Assembly: GCA_021793235.1 (NCBI GenBank)
Contig: JAJYTD010000003.1
Span: forward strand, 62,001 to 126,000
Direction of reading: 5' to 3'
DNA: 64,000 nucleotides
DNA from: Actinomycetes bacterium
Lineage (GTDB): Bacteria; Actinomycetota; Actinomycetes; Streptosporangiales; Streptosporangiaceae
The notes under the pieces are model-generated. The model did not search any database and was not told the origin of the DNA. It saw nothing but the letters and a program-made list of their open reading frames with translations. Made by a program: the position numbers and the translations under genes. Positions 53,011 through 64,000 of this stretch are shown in pieces; the stretch's first letter is position 1, and each line of letters starts with the position of its first letter.

Positions 53011-54024
53011 ATGTTGATCGCTCAGCGTCCGACGCTCTCCGAAGAATCGCTTTCGGAGTACCGTTCCAAGTTCGTCATCGAACCGCTGGAGCCGGGCTTC
53101 GGCTACACCATCGGAAACTCGCTCCGCCGAACCCTGCTGTCCTCTATCCCCGGTGCCGCTGTCACCAGCATCCGCATCGAGGGCGTCGAGCACGAGTTCA
53201 CCACCGTGCCTGGTGTCAAAGAGGACGTCACCGAGATCATCCTGAATCTCAAGGGCCTGGTCATCAGCTCCGAGCACGACGAGCCGGTGCTGATGTACCT
53301 GCGCAAGCAGGGCCCGGGCGTCGTTACCGCAGCGGACATCGCTCCGCCGGCGGGGGTCGAGGTGCACAACCCCGACCTGCACATCGCGACGCTCAACAGC
53401 AAGGGCAAGCTGGAGATGGAGCTGACGGTCGAGCGCGGCCGCGGTTACGTTTCGGCGACACAGAACAAGCAGCCGGGTCAGGAGATCGGGCGCATCCCGA
53501 TCGACTCGATCTACTCGCCGGTCCTGCGGGTCACCTACAAGGTCGAGGCCACCCGTGTCGAGCAGCGCACCGACTTCGACCGGCTGATCGTCGACATCGA
53601 GACCAAGCCGAGCATCCGTCCCCGCGACGCCGTCGCCAGTGCGGGCAAGACCCTGGTCGAACTGTTCGGCCTGGCGCGGGAGCTCAACGTCGACGCCGAG
53701 GGTATCGACATGGGCCCGTCGCCGACGGACGCCGCCCTGGCCGCCGACCTGGCGCTGCCGATTGAGGATCTCAACCTTACGGTCAGGTCCTACAACTGTC
53801 TCAAGCGCGAGGGCATCCACAGCGTCGGCGAGCTCGTCGCACGCTCGGAGCAGGACCTCCTCGACATCAGGAACTTCGGAGCGAAGTCCATAGAAGAGGT
53901 CAAGCAGAAGCTCATCGACATGGGGCTGTCACTGAAGGACTCCCCGCCCGGATTCGACCCGAGCAACGCGGCCGACTCCTACGGTTCCGACGGCGAGTCC
54001 TTCGTCGAGACCGAGCAGTACTGA
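53011..54024 (+). CDS. rpoA: DNA-directed RNA polymerase subunit alpha
   Basis: The protein has 337 residues, [21 protein letters not shown]. The N-terminal dimerisation domain has [23 protein letters not shown]. The C-terminal domain, after an acidic linker, has [16 protein letters not shown] and GELV...[17 protein letters not shown] for UP elements and activators. AAAGGA lies 10 bases before the ATG. Confidence 0.98.
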   Translation: MLIAQRPTLSEESLSEYRSKFVIEPLEPGFGYTIGNSLRRTLLSSIPGAAVTSIRIEGVEHEFTTVPGVKEDVTEIILNLKGLVISSEHDEPVLMYLRKQGPGVVTAADIAPPAGVEVHNPDLHIATLNSKGKLEMELTVERGRGYVSATQNKQPGQEIGRIPIDSIYSPVLRVTYKVEATRVEQRTDFDRLIVDIETKPSIRPRDAVASAGKTLVELFGLARELNVDAEGIDMGPSPTDAALAADLALPIEDLNLTVRSYNCLKREGIHSVGELVARSEQDLLDIRNFGAKSIEEVKQKLIDMGLSLKDSPPGFDPSNAADSYGSDGESFVETEQY

Positions 54025-54095
54025 CCGACCTTCGTCGCCCATGGTCCCCGGCCGCTGTGCCGGGCCGGGGACCGCACCACTAGGAGAACGACACC

Positions 54096-54626
54096 ATGCC
54101 CACGCCAACGAAGGGGCCTCGCCTGGGTTCCGGCCCGGCTCATGAACGGCTCATGCTGGCGAACCTGGCGACCTCGCTGTTCCAGCACGGCCGCATCAGG
54201 ACCACGGAAGCCAAGGCCAAGCGCCTGCGTCCGTACGCGGAGAAGCTCATCACCCTCGGCAAGCGGGGTGATATGCACGCCCGCCGCCAGGTACTGACCA
54301 AGATCACCGACAAGGCGGTCGTGCACGAGCTCTTCACCGAGATCGGTCCGCGCTACGAGAACCGCGAGGGCGGCTACACCCGCATCACCAAAATCGGTCC
54401 GCGCAAGGGCGACAACGCCCCCATGGCAGTGATCGAGCTGGTGGAGGCCGGCCCGGCGAACCCCGTCAGGACCCGCAGGGCGGAGTCGGCGAAGGAGACC
54501 CCGGCCGCCGCGGAGGCGGGCGACAACCCGGCCGAGGGGTCCACGTCCGAGCAGACCGCTCAGGCGGAGTCCACCTCTCAGGCTGAGGGTGAACCCTCGG
54601 CTGGGGAGGCCACTGAGGACAAGTAA
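54096..54626 (+). CDS. rplQ: 50S ribosomal protein L17 with acidic C-terminal extension
   Basis: The protein has 176 residues, [21 protein letters not shown], with the core ending near [13 protein letters not shown] at about residue 115. The last 55 residues are Ala/Glu/Ser/Thr-rich and acidic, absent from the E. coli protein (127 residues), but similar tails occur in Streptomyces. TAGGAGA precedes the ATG. Confidence 0.97.
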   Translation: MPTPTKGPRLGSGPAHERLMLANLATSLFQHGRIRTTEAKAKRLRPYAEKLITLGKRGDMHARRQVLTKITDKAVVHELFTEIGPRYENREGGYTRITKIGPRKGDNAPMAVIELVEAGPANPVRTRRAESAKETPAAAEAGDNPAEGSTSEQTAQAESTSQAEGEPSAGEATEDK

Positions 54627-54654
54627 GGTCCGGTAACCATGTGTTCCCGGATCG

Positions 54655-54684
54655 GGTGCCCGGTCCCGTCAGGGATCGGGCACC
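54655..54684 (+). terminator. hairpin between rplQ and truA
   Basis: GGTGCCCG-GTCCC pairs with GGGA-TCGGGCACC with one bulge and a short loop, 29 bases after the rplQ stop. Confidence 0.6.
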
Positions 54685-54704
54685 TGTGTTGTGTGGAGGG
54701 CCGA

Positions 54705-55541
54705 TTGAGTGACGGCGCGCTGGTGCGGTTGCGCCTGGACATCGCCTACGACGGTACGGACTTCTCCGGCTGGGCCGAGCAGCCCGGGCGACGCACGGTC
54801 CAGGGTGAACTGCAGGCGGCGCTGGCCCGGGTGCTGCGTAGGGACGCGGTACGGCTGACCGTGGCCGGCCGCACTGACGCCGGCGTGCACGCGCGCGGCC
54901 AGGTTGCGCACCTGGACATCCCGGAGGAGACGTGGTCAGCCGAGGGGGACCGGTTACTGCGCCGCCTTGCCGGCGTGCTCCCCGGCGACGTGCGGGTGCG
55001 TGCGGTGCGCCGTGCCCCGGAAGGCTTTGACGCCCGTTTCTCTCCACTGTTCCGTCGCTACGTCTATCGGGTGAGCGACGCGCCCTGGGGTGTTGACCCG
55101 CTGCGCCGCCGCGATGTGCTGTGGCACAGGCGCCCTCTCGATCCGGACCGGATGAACGAGGCCGCCGCCCGGCTGCTCGGGGAGCGCGATTTCGCCGCGT
55201 ACTGCCGCAAACGTGAAGGGGCGACGACTATTCGGGAACTGCTGCGCCTGGAGTGGGTGCGCGAGGCGGACCACCTGTATGCGGGCACGGTGCAGGCGGA
55301 TGCGTTCTGCCACAACATGGTGCGCGCGCTGGTGGGCGCTCTGCTCGCGGTCGGTGACGGCCGCCGCGGCACCGAGTGGCCGCGCGAGGTGCTCTCCGCC
55401 GGAGTGCGCGACTCGGCCGTCCACGTGGTCTCGCCCCACGGCCTGAGCCTGGAGGAGGTCGGCTATCCCGACGCTCCCGATCTGGCCGCCCGGGCCGCGG
55501 CCACGCGCCGGGTGCGGAGCCTGCCGAGCGGGCAGGTGTGA
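54705..55541 (+). CDS. truA: tRNA pseudouridine(38-40) synthase TruA
   Basis: The protein has 278 residues from a TTG with GGAGGG 4 bases upstream. [28 protein letters not shown] opens the domain. The catalytic Asp lies in [35 protein letters not shown] is near the end. It modifies the anticodon arm of many tRNAs. The start is uncertain: an in-frame ATG at 54639 lies inside the upstream hairpin region. Confidence 0.93.
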   Translation: MSDGALVRLRLDIAYDGTDFSGWAEQPGRRTVQGELQAALARVLRRDAVRLTVAGRTDAGVHARGQVAHLDIPEETWSAEGDRLLRRLAGVLPGDVRVRAVRRAPEGFDARFSPLFRRYVYRVSDAPWGVDPLRRRDVLWHRRPLDPDRMNEAAARLLGERDFAAYCRKREGATTIRELLRLEWVREADHLYAGTVQADAFCHNMVRALVGALLAVGDGRRGTEWPREVLSAGVRDSAVHVVSPHGLSLEEVGYPDAPDLAARAAATRRVRSLPSGQV

Positions 55542-55572
55542 GCCCGACGGCCGCAGCCACCAAGTTGGCGTT

Positions 55573-55628
55573 GATCTTGACGCTGTGCACCCCTTGCGCG
55601 CGCTTCAGAGGTGCACAGCGTCAAGATC
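55573..55628. terminator. 19-bp inverted repeat, bidirectional terminator
   Basis: GATCTTGACGCTGTGCACC (55573-55591) pairs perfectly with 55610-55628 around an 18-base loop. It separates the convergent truA and the proline-rich gene, 31 and 10 bases from their stops. The long perfect arms could also be an interspersed repeat element. Confidence 0.75.
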
Positions 55629-55638
55629 GGCGTATTGG

Positions 55639-57522
55639 TCAGGCCTGCTCGCCGAGGGAGCCCAGTGCGGTGTCCAGGAAGCCCTCGCTGAGTTCTGCCA
55701 GTTCGTCGGACTGTGCCTCGGAGACGCGGCCGTCGCTGTTGGCTGCGAGGGAGAAGACGAGGTAAGGACCCCACTGGGCCCCCGACCCGTGGCCGCCGGC
55801 GTACTCCATGCGCTCGGCGCCGCTGCCCTCCTTGCCCCTGAGCCCGGCGAACCATTCCGTCGCTCCCGGATCTTGGGCCCCTTGGGCCGCTTCCGCGTCC
55901 GCAGCAGCGCCCATCGCGGCGATGCCGACGGTCACGGCACGGGTCTTGTCATCGTTGACGTAGGTGGCCCGCACGATCTGTCGGCAGTCATTCTCGGTCA
56001 GCGCCGCACCGTAGTCGCCGTGGGCAACGGTCTCGCACTTGTCCGTGTCATCGGTGACGGCGAGTTCGTATTTCTGGCCCGCGACGTCCACGCTCTCCGG
56101 GAAAAGCGCGCTCGATTCGAGGCTGACGGGTTCGGTAGGCGAGTCATCGCCGGCGAGCCCGGCATCGGAGCCGCCGGACGAGGAGTTGGTGGCGATGAGG
56201 AACGCTCCTCCGCCGCCGACCAGTAGCAGGACGAGGAAGCCCGCGCCCAGTAGGAGCTTCTTGGTCAGACCGGAGAAGCGGGGAGAGGAACCCCCGAAAT
56301 CATCCATATCGTCCATGGCCGAGATGTCGATCTCGGCCGTGGCGCTCTCGCCGCCGGACTGGGACGACTCGTCGCGGAACATCGGTCGGCCACCGAAGTC
56401 GTCCGACACACTCTGGATCGTCTGTGTCGCGCCTTCGTCGGCAACCGTGTTCATGTTCTGTGTGGCCGAACCGGCATCCGCGGGGAACAGCGGTTCGGCA
56501 TCGACGGCTTCGTGTGTCGGAGCACCCGGCTGCACGATGCGGCCTTGGAGGGGCTGTTGTCCGCCGGTGGGTTGTTGGGGGGCGGCCATGGGTTGTTGTC
56601 CGCCGGTGGCCGGTGGAGGGCCCTGTGGCCCGCCGCTTCGTGGTGGACCTTGGGGCACCGGCCCAGGAGGAAGGCCCGGAGGAGGCCCTTGGGGAGGGTA
56701 GGGGCCCTGAGGGCCATGCGGTCCCTGCTGCGGTCCGGGTGGCAGTCCCGCCTGCTGTGGTGGCCGGGGTGCTCCAGGGTTCGGCGGTCCCTGAGGGCCG
56801 CCCCGCCCCGGCACGGGGCTCGGCGCCGGCTGCGGCGGTCCCTGCTGCGGATGTGACCGAGGTACCTGGGAGGTCGGCGGCCCAGGTAGTGGTCCTGGTG
56901 CCGTGGGTTGTTGTCCGCCGGTGGGTTGTTGGGGGGCGGCCGTGGGTTGTTGTCCGCCAGGGGGTTGTTGGGGGGCGGCCATGGGTTGCTGCCCGCCGGG
57001 GGGTTGTTGGGAGGTCGGCGCCCCAGGCAGTGGTCCTGGTGCCATGGGTTGTTGTCCGCCAGGGGGTTGTTGGGGGGTGGCCATGGGTTGTTGTCCGCCG
57101 GTGGGTCTGCCCGGTGCCGGTGGGGGGCCCTGTGGCCCGCCGCCTCGTGGCGGACCTTGGGGTATGCCGGGGGGCACAGGCCCATGCGGAGTATGGGGCC
57201 CCTGCCGCGGGCCGGCGGTCGGTCCGGGGGCCGACGGGGGCGCGGGGGCAGGGCCACTAGGGCTACCAGGCCCGCCAGGGCCATTGGGGCCTTGTGGGGG
57301 CGCAGGAGGCGCGGGTGGGAGCGCTGTCGGCCCGGTGGGGACGGGCGGGCCCTGCTGATACCCCTGCTGCGGGCCGGCCGGTCCCGGCCGGTGCGGGGAG
57401 GCGCCAGAGGTGGGCGGGCCGTTCAGGAGATCGGTCGTCGGCGGTGAGGGCGTACCCGTACTCGGCGGTTGCGGGTGCGAAGGCGGCGGCTGCGCCTCCG
57501 CGGGGCCGGGACCCTGATTCAT
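55639..57522 (-). CDS. proline-rich repeat single-pass membrane protein, unknown function
   Basis: The protein has 627 residues. About 330 N-terminal residues are Pro/Gln/Gly-rich with repeats of PQQPPGGQQPMA type. An acidic linker of about 90 residues with STAEIDISAMDDMDDFGG leads to one membrane helix (about 421-445, KLLLGAGFLVLLLVGGGGAF). The extracytoplasmic part of about 180 residues contains two Cys in DKCETVAHGDYGAALTENDC, which could pair. The orientation suggests a cytoplasmic disordered tail and an outside sensor or binding domain; no family was recognised. No good ribosome binding site is seen before the ATG. It is convergent with truA. Confidence 0.75.
   Translation of the reverse strand: MNQGPGPAEAQPPPSHPQPPSTGTPSPPTTDLLNGPPTSGASPHRPGPAGPQQGYQQGPPVPTGPTALPPAPPAPPQGPNGPGGPGSPSGPAPAPPSAPGPTAGPRQGPHTPHGPVPPGIPQGPPRGGGPQGPPPAPGRPTGGQQPMATPQQPPGGQQPMAPGPLPGAPTSQQPPGGQQPMAAPQQPPGGQQPTAAPQQPTGGQQPTAPGPLPGPPTSQVPRSHPQQGPPQPAPSPVPGRGGPQGPPNPGAPRPPQQAGLPPGPQQGPHGPQGPYPPQGPPPGLPPGPVPQGPPRSGGPQGPPPATGGQQPMAAPQQPTGGQQPLQGRIVQPGAPTHEAVDAEPLFPADAGSATQNMNTVADEGATQTIQSVSDDFGGRPMFRDESSQSGGESATAEIDISAMDDMDDFGGSSPRFSGLTKKLLLGAGFLVLLLVGGGGAFLIATNSSSGGSDAGLAGDDSPTEPVSLESSALFPESVDVAGQKYELAVTDDTDKCETVAHGDYGAALTENDCRQIVRATYVNDDKTRAVTVGIAAMGAAADAEAAQGAQDPGATEWFAGLRGKEGSGAERMEYAGGHGSGAQWGPYLVFSLAANSDGRVSEAQSDELAELSEGFLDTALGSLGEQA
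56904..57122 (-). repeat. 39-bp tandem repeats encoding Pro/Gln-rich units
   Basis: Units starting at 56904, 56943, 56982, 57045 and 57084 (plus strand) are spaced 39, 39, 63 and 39 bases. The 63-base interval contains an extra GPLPGAPTS-type insert. Each 39-bp unit encodes 13 residues of the QQPxGGQQPxAAP kind. Related copies occur at 56550-56600. Confidence 0.85.
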
Positions 57523-58194
57523 AGCGGTGGGATGCCGCTGCGGCTGGTCGTCGGGGCCGGGGCGACCGTCAGTGGGCTCATTCGGATGCGGTGCGATGGG
57601 AGAACTCCGGGGCTGTCCTCAGGCGGCGAATTGTGGACGGATGGTCGCCGGGGTGGCCCGGCTGTGGTGCGAGAGGGAGCGGATGGGCACTGCCCGTGCT
57701 CCCGGGACCGTTCTCGCATGGGCCGGGGCCGACGGACGGGGTTCCGTCGTCTGGTGCCGCGAAGGTCATGGGTGGAAACGGCGTACGGCTGCGGCCGGTC
57801 TGGCGGCCGGACCGTGCGGTCGGGACGGCGCGGGGGCGTTGCCGTCATTGGCCATGCGGGCAGAGGATACCTCTTGCTTTCCGGTTCGCACAGATGTCCG
57901 CCCTTGTTTCCCAACATGAGCCGATAGATCGGTGTTCGCCCGCTGTGCTCGCGGATGACTCTAGCGGCGTGTGGCGGCGATGAATCCCACATCCGGAAAG
58001 GTGGGAGGCCTAGTGCGCGGATTCACGCTTTCTGCCCTCGGTTTCAGGGGCGACGGGTCGGGGTGCGCCGGAACGCGTACCGGTGATCGGGCCAAAGCAC
58101 TCACACGACAGGGCATAATGGAAGCGGAGTAATTACGGATCGCAGTGCCGCTGCGGGGCAGGCCATGACGGCAAAAGGCACGATCATGGTTGCT
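57523..58194. other. gene-poor stretch
   Basis: No convincing gene is visible. Open frames up to 157 residues on either strand have Arg/Pro/Gly-biased content, no ribosome binding site and no recognisable motif. It must contain the promoter of the proline-rich gene, which I could not identify. The gap continues to 58411 with the rplM promoter and leader. Confidence 0.5.
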
Positions 58195-58223
58195 TTGACC
58201 TGCAGCGCTGCGGGCGGTATGAT
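58195..58223 (+). promoter_or_regulatory. promoter of rplM-rpsI
   Basis: TTGACC (58195-58200) and TATGAT (58218-58223) are separated by exactly 17 bases, one of the best promoter matches in the window. A leader of about 180 bases follows. Confidence 0.8.
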
Positions 58224-58411
58224 GCTCTGTCGTTGTGCGTTGAGTTGCCGTGGGTTCCCACATCTTTTGTTGGGCGCCGATCACGCATCATCGTCCGCGC
58301 ACTCAATCGCCGGTCACTCCCTTGTTCGACAGGAGAACCGGCCCAGGAATACGAGTTCTCCATCTCCGCTCGCGGGGATGGACCCGCCGACTGAGATGAA
58401 GGCTTACGATC

Positions 58412-58861
58412 GTGCGCACATACAGCCCTAAGCCCAGCGATGTCCAGCGTCAGTGGCACGTCGTCGACGCCAGCGATGTCGTGCTCGGGCGGCTGGCCAG
58501 CCACGTCGCCACGCTGCTCCGAGGCAAGCACAAGACCTACTACGCGCCCCACATCGACACCGGCGACTTCGTGATCGTCGTGAATGCCGGGAAGGTGGCG
58601 CTGACTGGCAACAAGCTGGAGCAGAAGCGGGCCTACCGGCACTCCGGTTACCCCGGCGGGTTGCGTTCCGTCGCCTACAGCCAGCTGATCGAGAAGCACC
58701 CGGAGCGAGCTATCGAGAAGGCTGTGAAGGGCATGCTGCCTAAGGGCTCCCTTGGTCGGCAGATGGCTAAGAAGCTCAAGGTGTACGCCGGCGCGGAGCA
58801 CCCGCACCAGGCCCAGCAGCCGGTGCCGTTCGAAATCACCAAGATCGAACAGCCCGCCTAG
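58412..58861 (+). CDS. rplM: 50S ribosomal protein L13
   Basis: The protein has 149 residues, [20 protein letters not shown] from GTG, with [16 protein letters not shown] and [11 protein letters not shown]. It is an early assembly protein. GAAGG lies 9 bases upstream. rpsI follows after 36 bases. Confidence 0.98.
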   Translation: MRTYSPKPSDVQRQWHVVDASDVVLGRLASHVATLLRGKHKTYYAPHIDTGDFVIVVNAGKVALTGNKLEQKRAYRHSGYPGGLRSVAYSQLIEKHPERAIEKAVKGMLPKGSLGRQMAKKLKVYAGAEHPHQAQQPVPFEITKIEQPA

Positions 58862-58897
58862 GCGTTCGCGAGACCCAAAGGAAGTACGAGGAGAACC

Positions 58898-59413
58898 GTG
58901 GTCGAGCCCACCGGCATCGAAGACGTCGCCACCCAGGACTTCGGCGAGAACCTTGACGAGTTCCCGGCCGAATACACCAGCGAGACGCCCGAAGCGTCCG
59001 GGGCTGCGTACGTCCCCACCGCATCCGGCCCGGGCGCCGGGACCGGCCGCCGCAAGAAGGCCATCGCCCGCGTCCGTATCACGCCGGGTGCCGGGGAATG
59101 GAAGATCAACGGCAAGCCGCTTGAGGACTACTTCCCGGACAAGGTCCACCAGCAGCTCATTAAGGAACCGCTGGTCACTCTGGGATTCGAGGACGCCTAC
59201 GATGTCTTCGCCCGTCTGAACGGCGGCGGTCCCAGCGGCCAGGCCGGTGCGCTGCGCCACGGCCTCGCCCGTGCGCTGGCCATGCTGGACCCGGAGAACA
59301 ACCGTCCGGCCTTGAAGAAGGTCGGTTACCTCACCCGTGACGCCCGCGAGGTCGAGCGGAAGAAGGCGGGCCTGAAGAAGGCGCGCAAGGCTCCGCAGTA
59401 CTCCAAGCGGTAA
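58898..59413 (+). CDS. rpsI: 30S ribosomal protein S9 with N-terminal extension
   Basis: The protein has 171 residues from a GTG with GAGGAGA upstream. The S9 core begins near residue 48 at [16 protein letters not shown] and ends in APQYSKR, whose terminal Arg contacts the P-site tRNA. About 45 acidic residues precede the core; similar extensions occur in other actinobacteria. Confidence 0.97.
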   Translation: MVEPTGIEDVATQDFGENLDEFPAEYTSETPEASGAAYVPTASGPGAGTGRRKKAIARVRITPGAGEWKINGKPLEDYFPDKVHQQLIKEPLVTLGFEDAYDVFARLNGGGPSGQAGALRHGLARALAMLDPENNRPALKKVGYLTRDAREVERKKAGLKKARKAPQYSKR

Positions 59414-59640
59414 TCAGGCGGTGATCATACCGCCGGGATGTCCGTGCCGACGCCCGTTCGGCTAAGGCTCCCAAACAGGCTAGGCCCGCCGGTCCCCCTG
59501 CATTCTGGGTGGCCAGTGCGGGCCATAGCTGTTTTCGGGGGCGGCGGACGCGGAGACGTCTGATGGATTGGGCATCCGCGAGGATCCGCATACGGGTTCT
59601 TTCTCGACAGTGTCCGTCTCCGGAAAGGGGCGATTGGCTC

Positions 59641-60981
59641 GTGGCTCGGCTGTTTGGTACTGACGGGGTCCGGGGGGTCGCGGGAAGCGACCTCACCGCA
59701 GCTTTGGCGTTGGATCTGTCTATCGCCGCCGCGCAGATCCTGCCGCACGAGGAGGGCGCGGGCGACCGCCCCAAAGCCGTGGTCGGTAGAGATCCGCGGG
59801 CCTCCGGGGAATTCCTGGAGGCCGCGGTCGTGGCGGGGCTGGCCAGCGCCGGTGTGGATGTTGTGCGCCTGGGGGTGCTGCCCACCCCGGCCGTGGCTTA
59901 CCTCACCGCCGAGTCGGCCGCCGATTTCGGAGTCATGCTCTCGGCCAGCCACAACCCCGCACCCGACAACGGCATCAAGTTCTTCGGTCGAGGCGGTCAG
60001 AAGCTTCCCGATGCCGTTGAGGATCGGATCGAGGCTGCGATGGGAGAGAGCTACGCGGGAGCGGTCGGGACGGGGGTGGGCCGGGTCACCGACGCTGATG
60101 ACGGCGCTGAGCGCTATATCCGGCATGTCGTCGGTTCGCAGCCGCAACGGCTCGACGGGCTGCGAGTGGTGATCGACTGCGCGCACGGCGCCGCTTCCGA
60201 GGTCGCTCCCGAGGCGCTGCGGCGGGCCGGGGCCGAGGTCGTCACCATAGGCGACAGCCCGGACGGCCTGAACATCAACGATGGCTGCGGATCCACTCAT
60301 CTGAACCGGCTGCAGGCCGCTGTGCTGGAGCACGGTGCAGACGTCGGGCTGGCCTATGACGGCGACGCCGACCGCTGCCTCGCGGTGGACGCCGAGGGAT
60401 CGGTGGTCGACGGTGACCAGATCATGGGGATCCTCGCGCTGGAACTCCAGGAGGCGGGCCGCCTGATGAAGGACACGCTCGTCATCACGGTGATGTCGAA
60501 CCTGGGGCTGAAGCTGGCCATGCGGAAGGCCGGGATCACCATCGTCGAGACGCCCGTCGGTGACCGCTACGTCCTGGAAGCGATGCGCGAGGGCGCGTAC
60601 TCATTGGGCGGTGAGCAGTCTGGCCACGTCGTCCTGCTCGATCACGCCACCACCGGTGACGGATTGCTCACCGGACTGCACTTGCTCGGTGCGATGAGCC
60701 GCCGAGGACTGGCCTTGAGCGAGCTGGCCAAGGTCATGACGCGGCTGCCGCAGGTCCTGATCAACGTGCGTGACGTCGACAAGACCCGGGCGAAGACATC
60801 GCCCGCTGTCGCCGAGGCCGTTGCCCTCGCCGAGGCCGAACTCGGTGATTCCGGCCGTGTGCTCATTCGGCCGAGCGGGACCGAGCCGATGGTTCGCGTG
60901 ATGGTCGAGGCGGCGGCCGAGGCACACGCCCGCGAGATCGCCGAGCGCCTCGCCGGTGTCGTCAAAACCGATCTGGGGTAG
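59641..60981 (+). CDS. glmM: phosphoglucosamine mutase
   Basis: The protein has 446 residues from [21 protein letters not shown]. The phosphoserine loop [15 protein letters not shown] has Ser103 as the phosphorylated residue. The Mg loop is DGDADR, the sugar loop GGEQSGHV, and the phosphate-binding loop [12 protein letters not shown]. It converts GlcN-6-P to GlcN-1-P for UDP-GlcNAc. GGAAAGGGG lies 10 bases upstream; a longer in-frame ATG at 59509 was rejected. Confidence 0.97.
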   Translation: MARLFGTDGVRGVAGSDLTAALALDLSIAAAQILPHEEGAGDRPKAVVGRDPRASGEFLEAAVVAGLASAGVDVVRLGVLPTPAVAYLTAESAADFGVMLSASHNPAPDNGIKFFGRGGQKLPDAVEDRIEAAMGESYAGAVGTGVGRVTDADDGAERYIRHVVGSQPQRLDGLRVVIDCAHGAASEVAPEALRRAGAEVVTIGDSPDGLNINDGCGSTHLNRLQAAVLEHGADVGLAYDGDADRCLAVDAEGSVVDGDQIMGILALELQEAGRLMKDTLVITVMSNLGLKLAMRKAGITIVETPVGDRYVLEAMREGAYSLGGEQSGHVVLLDHATTGDGLLTGLHLLGAMSRRGLALSELAKVMTRLPQVLINVRDVDKTRAKTSPAVAEAVALAEAELGDSGRVLIRPSGTEPMVRVMVEAAAEAHAREIAERLAGVVKTDLG

Positions 60982-61064
60982 ACCCGGCCGCGGCCCGCGG
61001 GGGCGGATCCGCGCCGCTGGCCCACCCCCTTTCCGCTCCTTGGGCATGGCCGGCCGGTGGCTGG

Positions 61065-62918
<1,854 letters not shown>

Positions 62919-62967
62919 GGCGGCCAGCGTAGTCAATCACGCGGGTCCCGCCCACCGTCCAGATACC

Positions 62968-63007
62968 AGACCATTCGTTATTTTCGCAGGTGGCGGTATA
63001 GACCATT
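62968..63007. promoter_or_regulatory. candidate DasR/NagR-like (GntR/HutC) operator region
   Basis: CGGTATAGACCA (62994-63005) matches 10 of 12 positions of the TGGTCTAGACCA palindrome bound by DasR-type regulators. The half-site AGACCATT occurs at 62968-62975 and again at 63000-63007, in the same orientation, 32 bases (three turns) apart. The sites lie 50-90 bases upstream of glmS, an amino-sugar gene, which fits such a regulator. Confidence 0.45.
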
Positions 63008-63204
63008 TGGTGGGTAGCGGGTAGACCGCGCACGTCAGAGGGCAGGGCGGAAGCACTACGTGAGTCTGCGCCCCCCGCGCGGATGTACCGAAAATTTATC
63101 TGGTCGGACATCTCCGGCAAGTCGGGGCCATTCTGTGCGGCTCCCCCCGTTTCGCCGCGCCGATCAAGGTGGGGGCGGTGCGCCGCTGCCGAGAGGGCCT
63201 CGTC

Positions 63205-63210
63205 TAGGGT
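63205..63210 (+). promoter_or_regulatory. -10 box for a leaderless coaA transcript
   Basis: TAGGGT is followed by 8 bases and then the coaA GTG. No Shine-Dalgarno is present, which fits leaderless expression. Confidence 0.5.
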
Positions 63211-63218
63211 GGGCAACC

Positions 63219-64000
63219 GTGGCTCAAGCGACGACGAAGAACAGCTTCTCATCGCCGTATGTGGAGCTTGACCGGCAAGCGTGGGCGGCACTGCGCGCCT
63301 CGACACCGCTGTCCCTGACTGAGGCCGAACTGGACGTCCTTCGCGGAACGACCGACCCCACGTCGTTGGATGATGTCCGCGACATCTACCTTCCGCTGTC
63401 TCGGCTGCTCAACCTGTACGTCAAGGCGACGCGGCAGCGGCACGGGGCGGTCCGCGCCTTTCTCGGCGAGGACGACCAGCCCGCCCCGTTCATCATCGGC
63501 GTCGCGGGAAGCGTCGCGGTCGGCAAGTCGACCACGGCCCGGCTGCTGCGCAGCCTGCTCGCCCAGTGGCCGGACCACCCCAACGTGGAGCTCGTCAGCA
63601 CCGACAACTTCCTGTACCCCAACGCGGTGCTGAAGGAGCGCGGGATAATGAACCGCAAGGGGTTCCCGGAGAGCTACGACCGGCGCGCGCTCGTGCGGTT
63701 CGTCTCGGAGATGAAGGCGGGTGCGGCGAAGATGGAGATCCCCATCTACTCGCACCTGGCCTATGACATCGTGCCCGGCGGCGTACAGACGGTGCACCGC
63801 CCCGACATCCTCATCGTCGAGGGGATCAACGTGCTCCAGCCGCCGCAGCCGGGGCGGCTGGCGGTGGCCGACTTCTTCGACTTCTCCATCTACGTCGACG
63901 CCAAGGTCGAACACATCCGGTCCTGGTATCTGGACCGGTTCCGCGAGCTGCGCCGTACGGCGTTCTCCGACCCGCGGTCCTACTTCCACGCGGTGGCCAC
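63219..64000 (+). CDS. coaA: type I pantothenate kinase (5' part, cut by the window end)
   Basis: The first 260 residues are in the window, [20 protein letters not shown] from GTG. Landmarks are [13 protein letters not shown], the P-loop [12 protein letters not shown] at 94-105, [28 protein letters not shown], and [12 protein letters not shown]. It phosphorylates pantothenate as the first step to CoA. About 60 residues are missing past the edge. The gene is divergent from glmS with a 300-base shared regulatory region. Confidence 0.95.
   Translation, partial: MAQATTKNSFSSPYVELDRQAWAALRASTPLSLTEAELDVLRGTTDPTSLDDVRDIYLPLSRLLNLYVKATRQRHGAVRAFLGEDDQPAPFIIGVAGSVAVGKSTTARLLRSLLAQWPDHPNVELVSTDNFLYPNAVLKERGIMNRKGFPESYDRRALVRFVSEMKAGAAKMEIPIYSHLAYDIVPGGVQTVHRPDILIVEGINVLQPPQPGRLAVADFFDFSIYVDAKVEHIRSWYLDRFRELRRTAFSDPRSYFHAVA

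Noticed and set aside
56904-57122. CRISPR-like array
   Set aside because: The repeated units are directly adjoining and in frame in a coding sequence, with no unique spacers.
57519-57992. 157-codon minus-strand open frame upstream of the proline-rich gene
   Set aside because: Arg/Pro-rich without motif, out of frame with the proline-rich gene and overlapping its start.

Overview
The window is a 64 kb piece of a high-GC actinobacterial chromosome. The gene order rpmG, MaoC-type dehydratase pair, murB, tRNA-Trp, secE, nusG, rplKA, rplJL, rpoBC, rpsL, rpsG, fusA, tuf, S10, spc and alpha operons, truA, rplM, rpsI, glmM, glmS, coaA is the one known from Streptomyces and its relatives. GTG and TTG starts are common, third codon positions are strongly GC-rich, and rpsD is not next to rpoA. 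I read it as Streptosporangiales, probably Nocardiopsaceae; the family is an inference from recall, not a computed placement.

Layout. (1) 1-10.4 kb is the only clearly accessory segment. tRNA-Tyr is followed by a small lipoprotein gene, then three genes of the SMC-like four-gene set TIGR02677/02678/02680/02679, described as one of the Wadjet (JetABCD) anti-plasmid systems. Only the C-terminal half of the JetA-like gene is present, jetB and jetC are intact, and the nuclease gene jetD is absent. Where jetD would be expected stands a separate RecF/Rad50-like ATPase gene. tRNA-Thr and tRNA-Met close the segment. (2) 10.7-16.6 kb holds rpmG, two HadA/HadB-like dehydratase genes, murB, a Gdt1/UPF0016 cation transporter gene behind what looks like a yybP-ykoY manganese riboswitch, and, on the minus strand, an adenosine-deaminase-family gene and an aminotransferase gene. 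(3) 16.8-32.7 kb runs from tRNA-Trp through secE, nusG, rplK, rplA, a lipoprotein gene, an L10-leader attenuator, rplJ, rplL, rpoB and rpoC, and ends with a long disordered two-TM protein. (4) 33.1-54.6 kb carries the str, S10, spc and alpha operons with secY, adk, map, a DUF1707 gene, infA and rpmJ embedded. (5) 54.7-64 kb holds truA, a convergent proline-rich repeat membrane protein, an 889-bp gene-poor gap, rplM, rpsI, glmM, the minus-strand glmS and the start of coaA, cut by the window edge.

Most of the window is housekeeping translation, transcription, protein export and cell-wall precursor supply: murB, and glmM plus glmS for UDP-GlcNAc. The parts most worth a second look are the nuclease-less Wadjet-like locus with its adjoining orphan ATPase, a DasR/NagR-like operator candidate between glmS and coaA, the manganese riboswitch, several strong intercistronic hairpins inside the spc and alpha operons, and two large repetitive membrane proteins placed at operon boundaries. 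All functional calls rest on motifs and synteny read by eye; no database search was possible.
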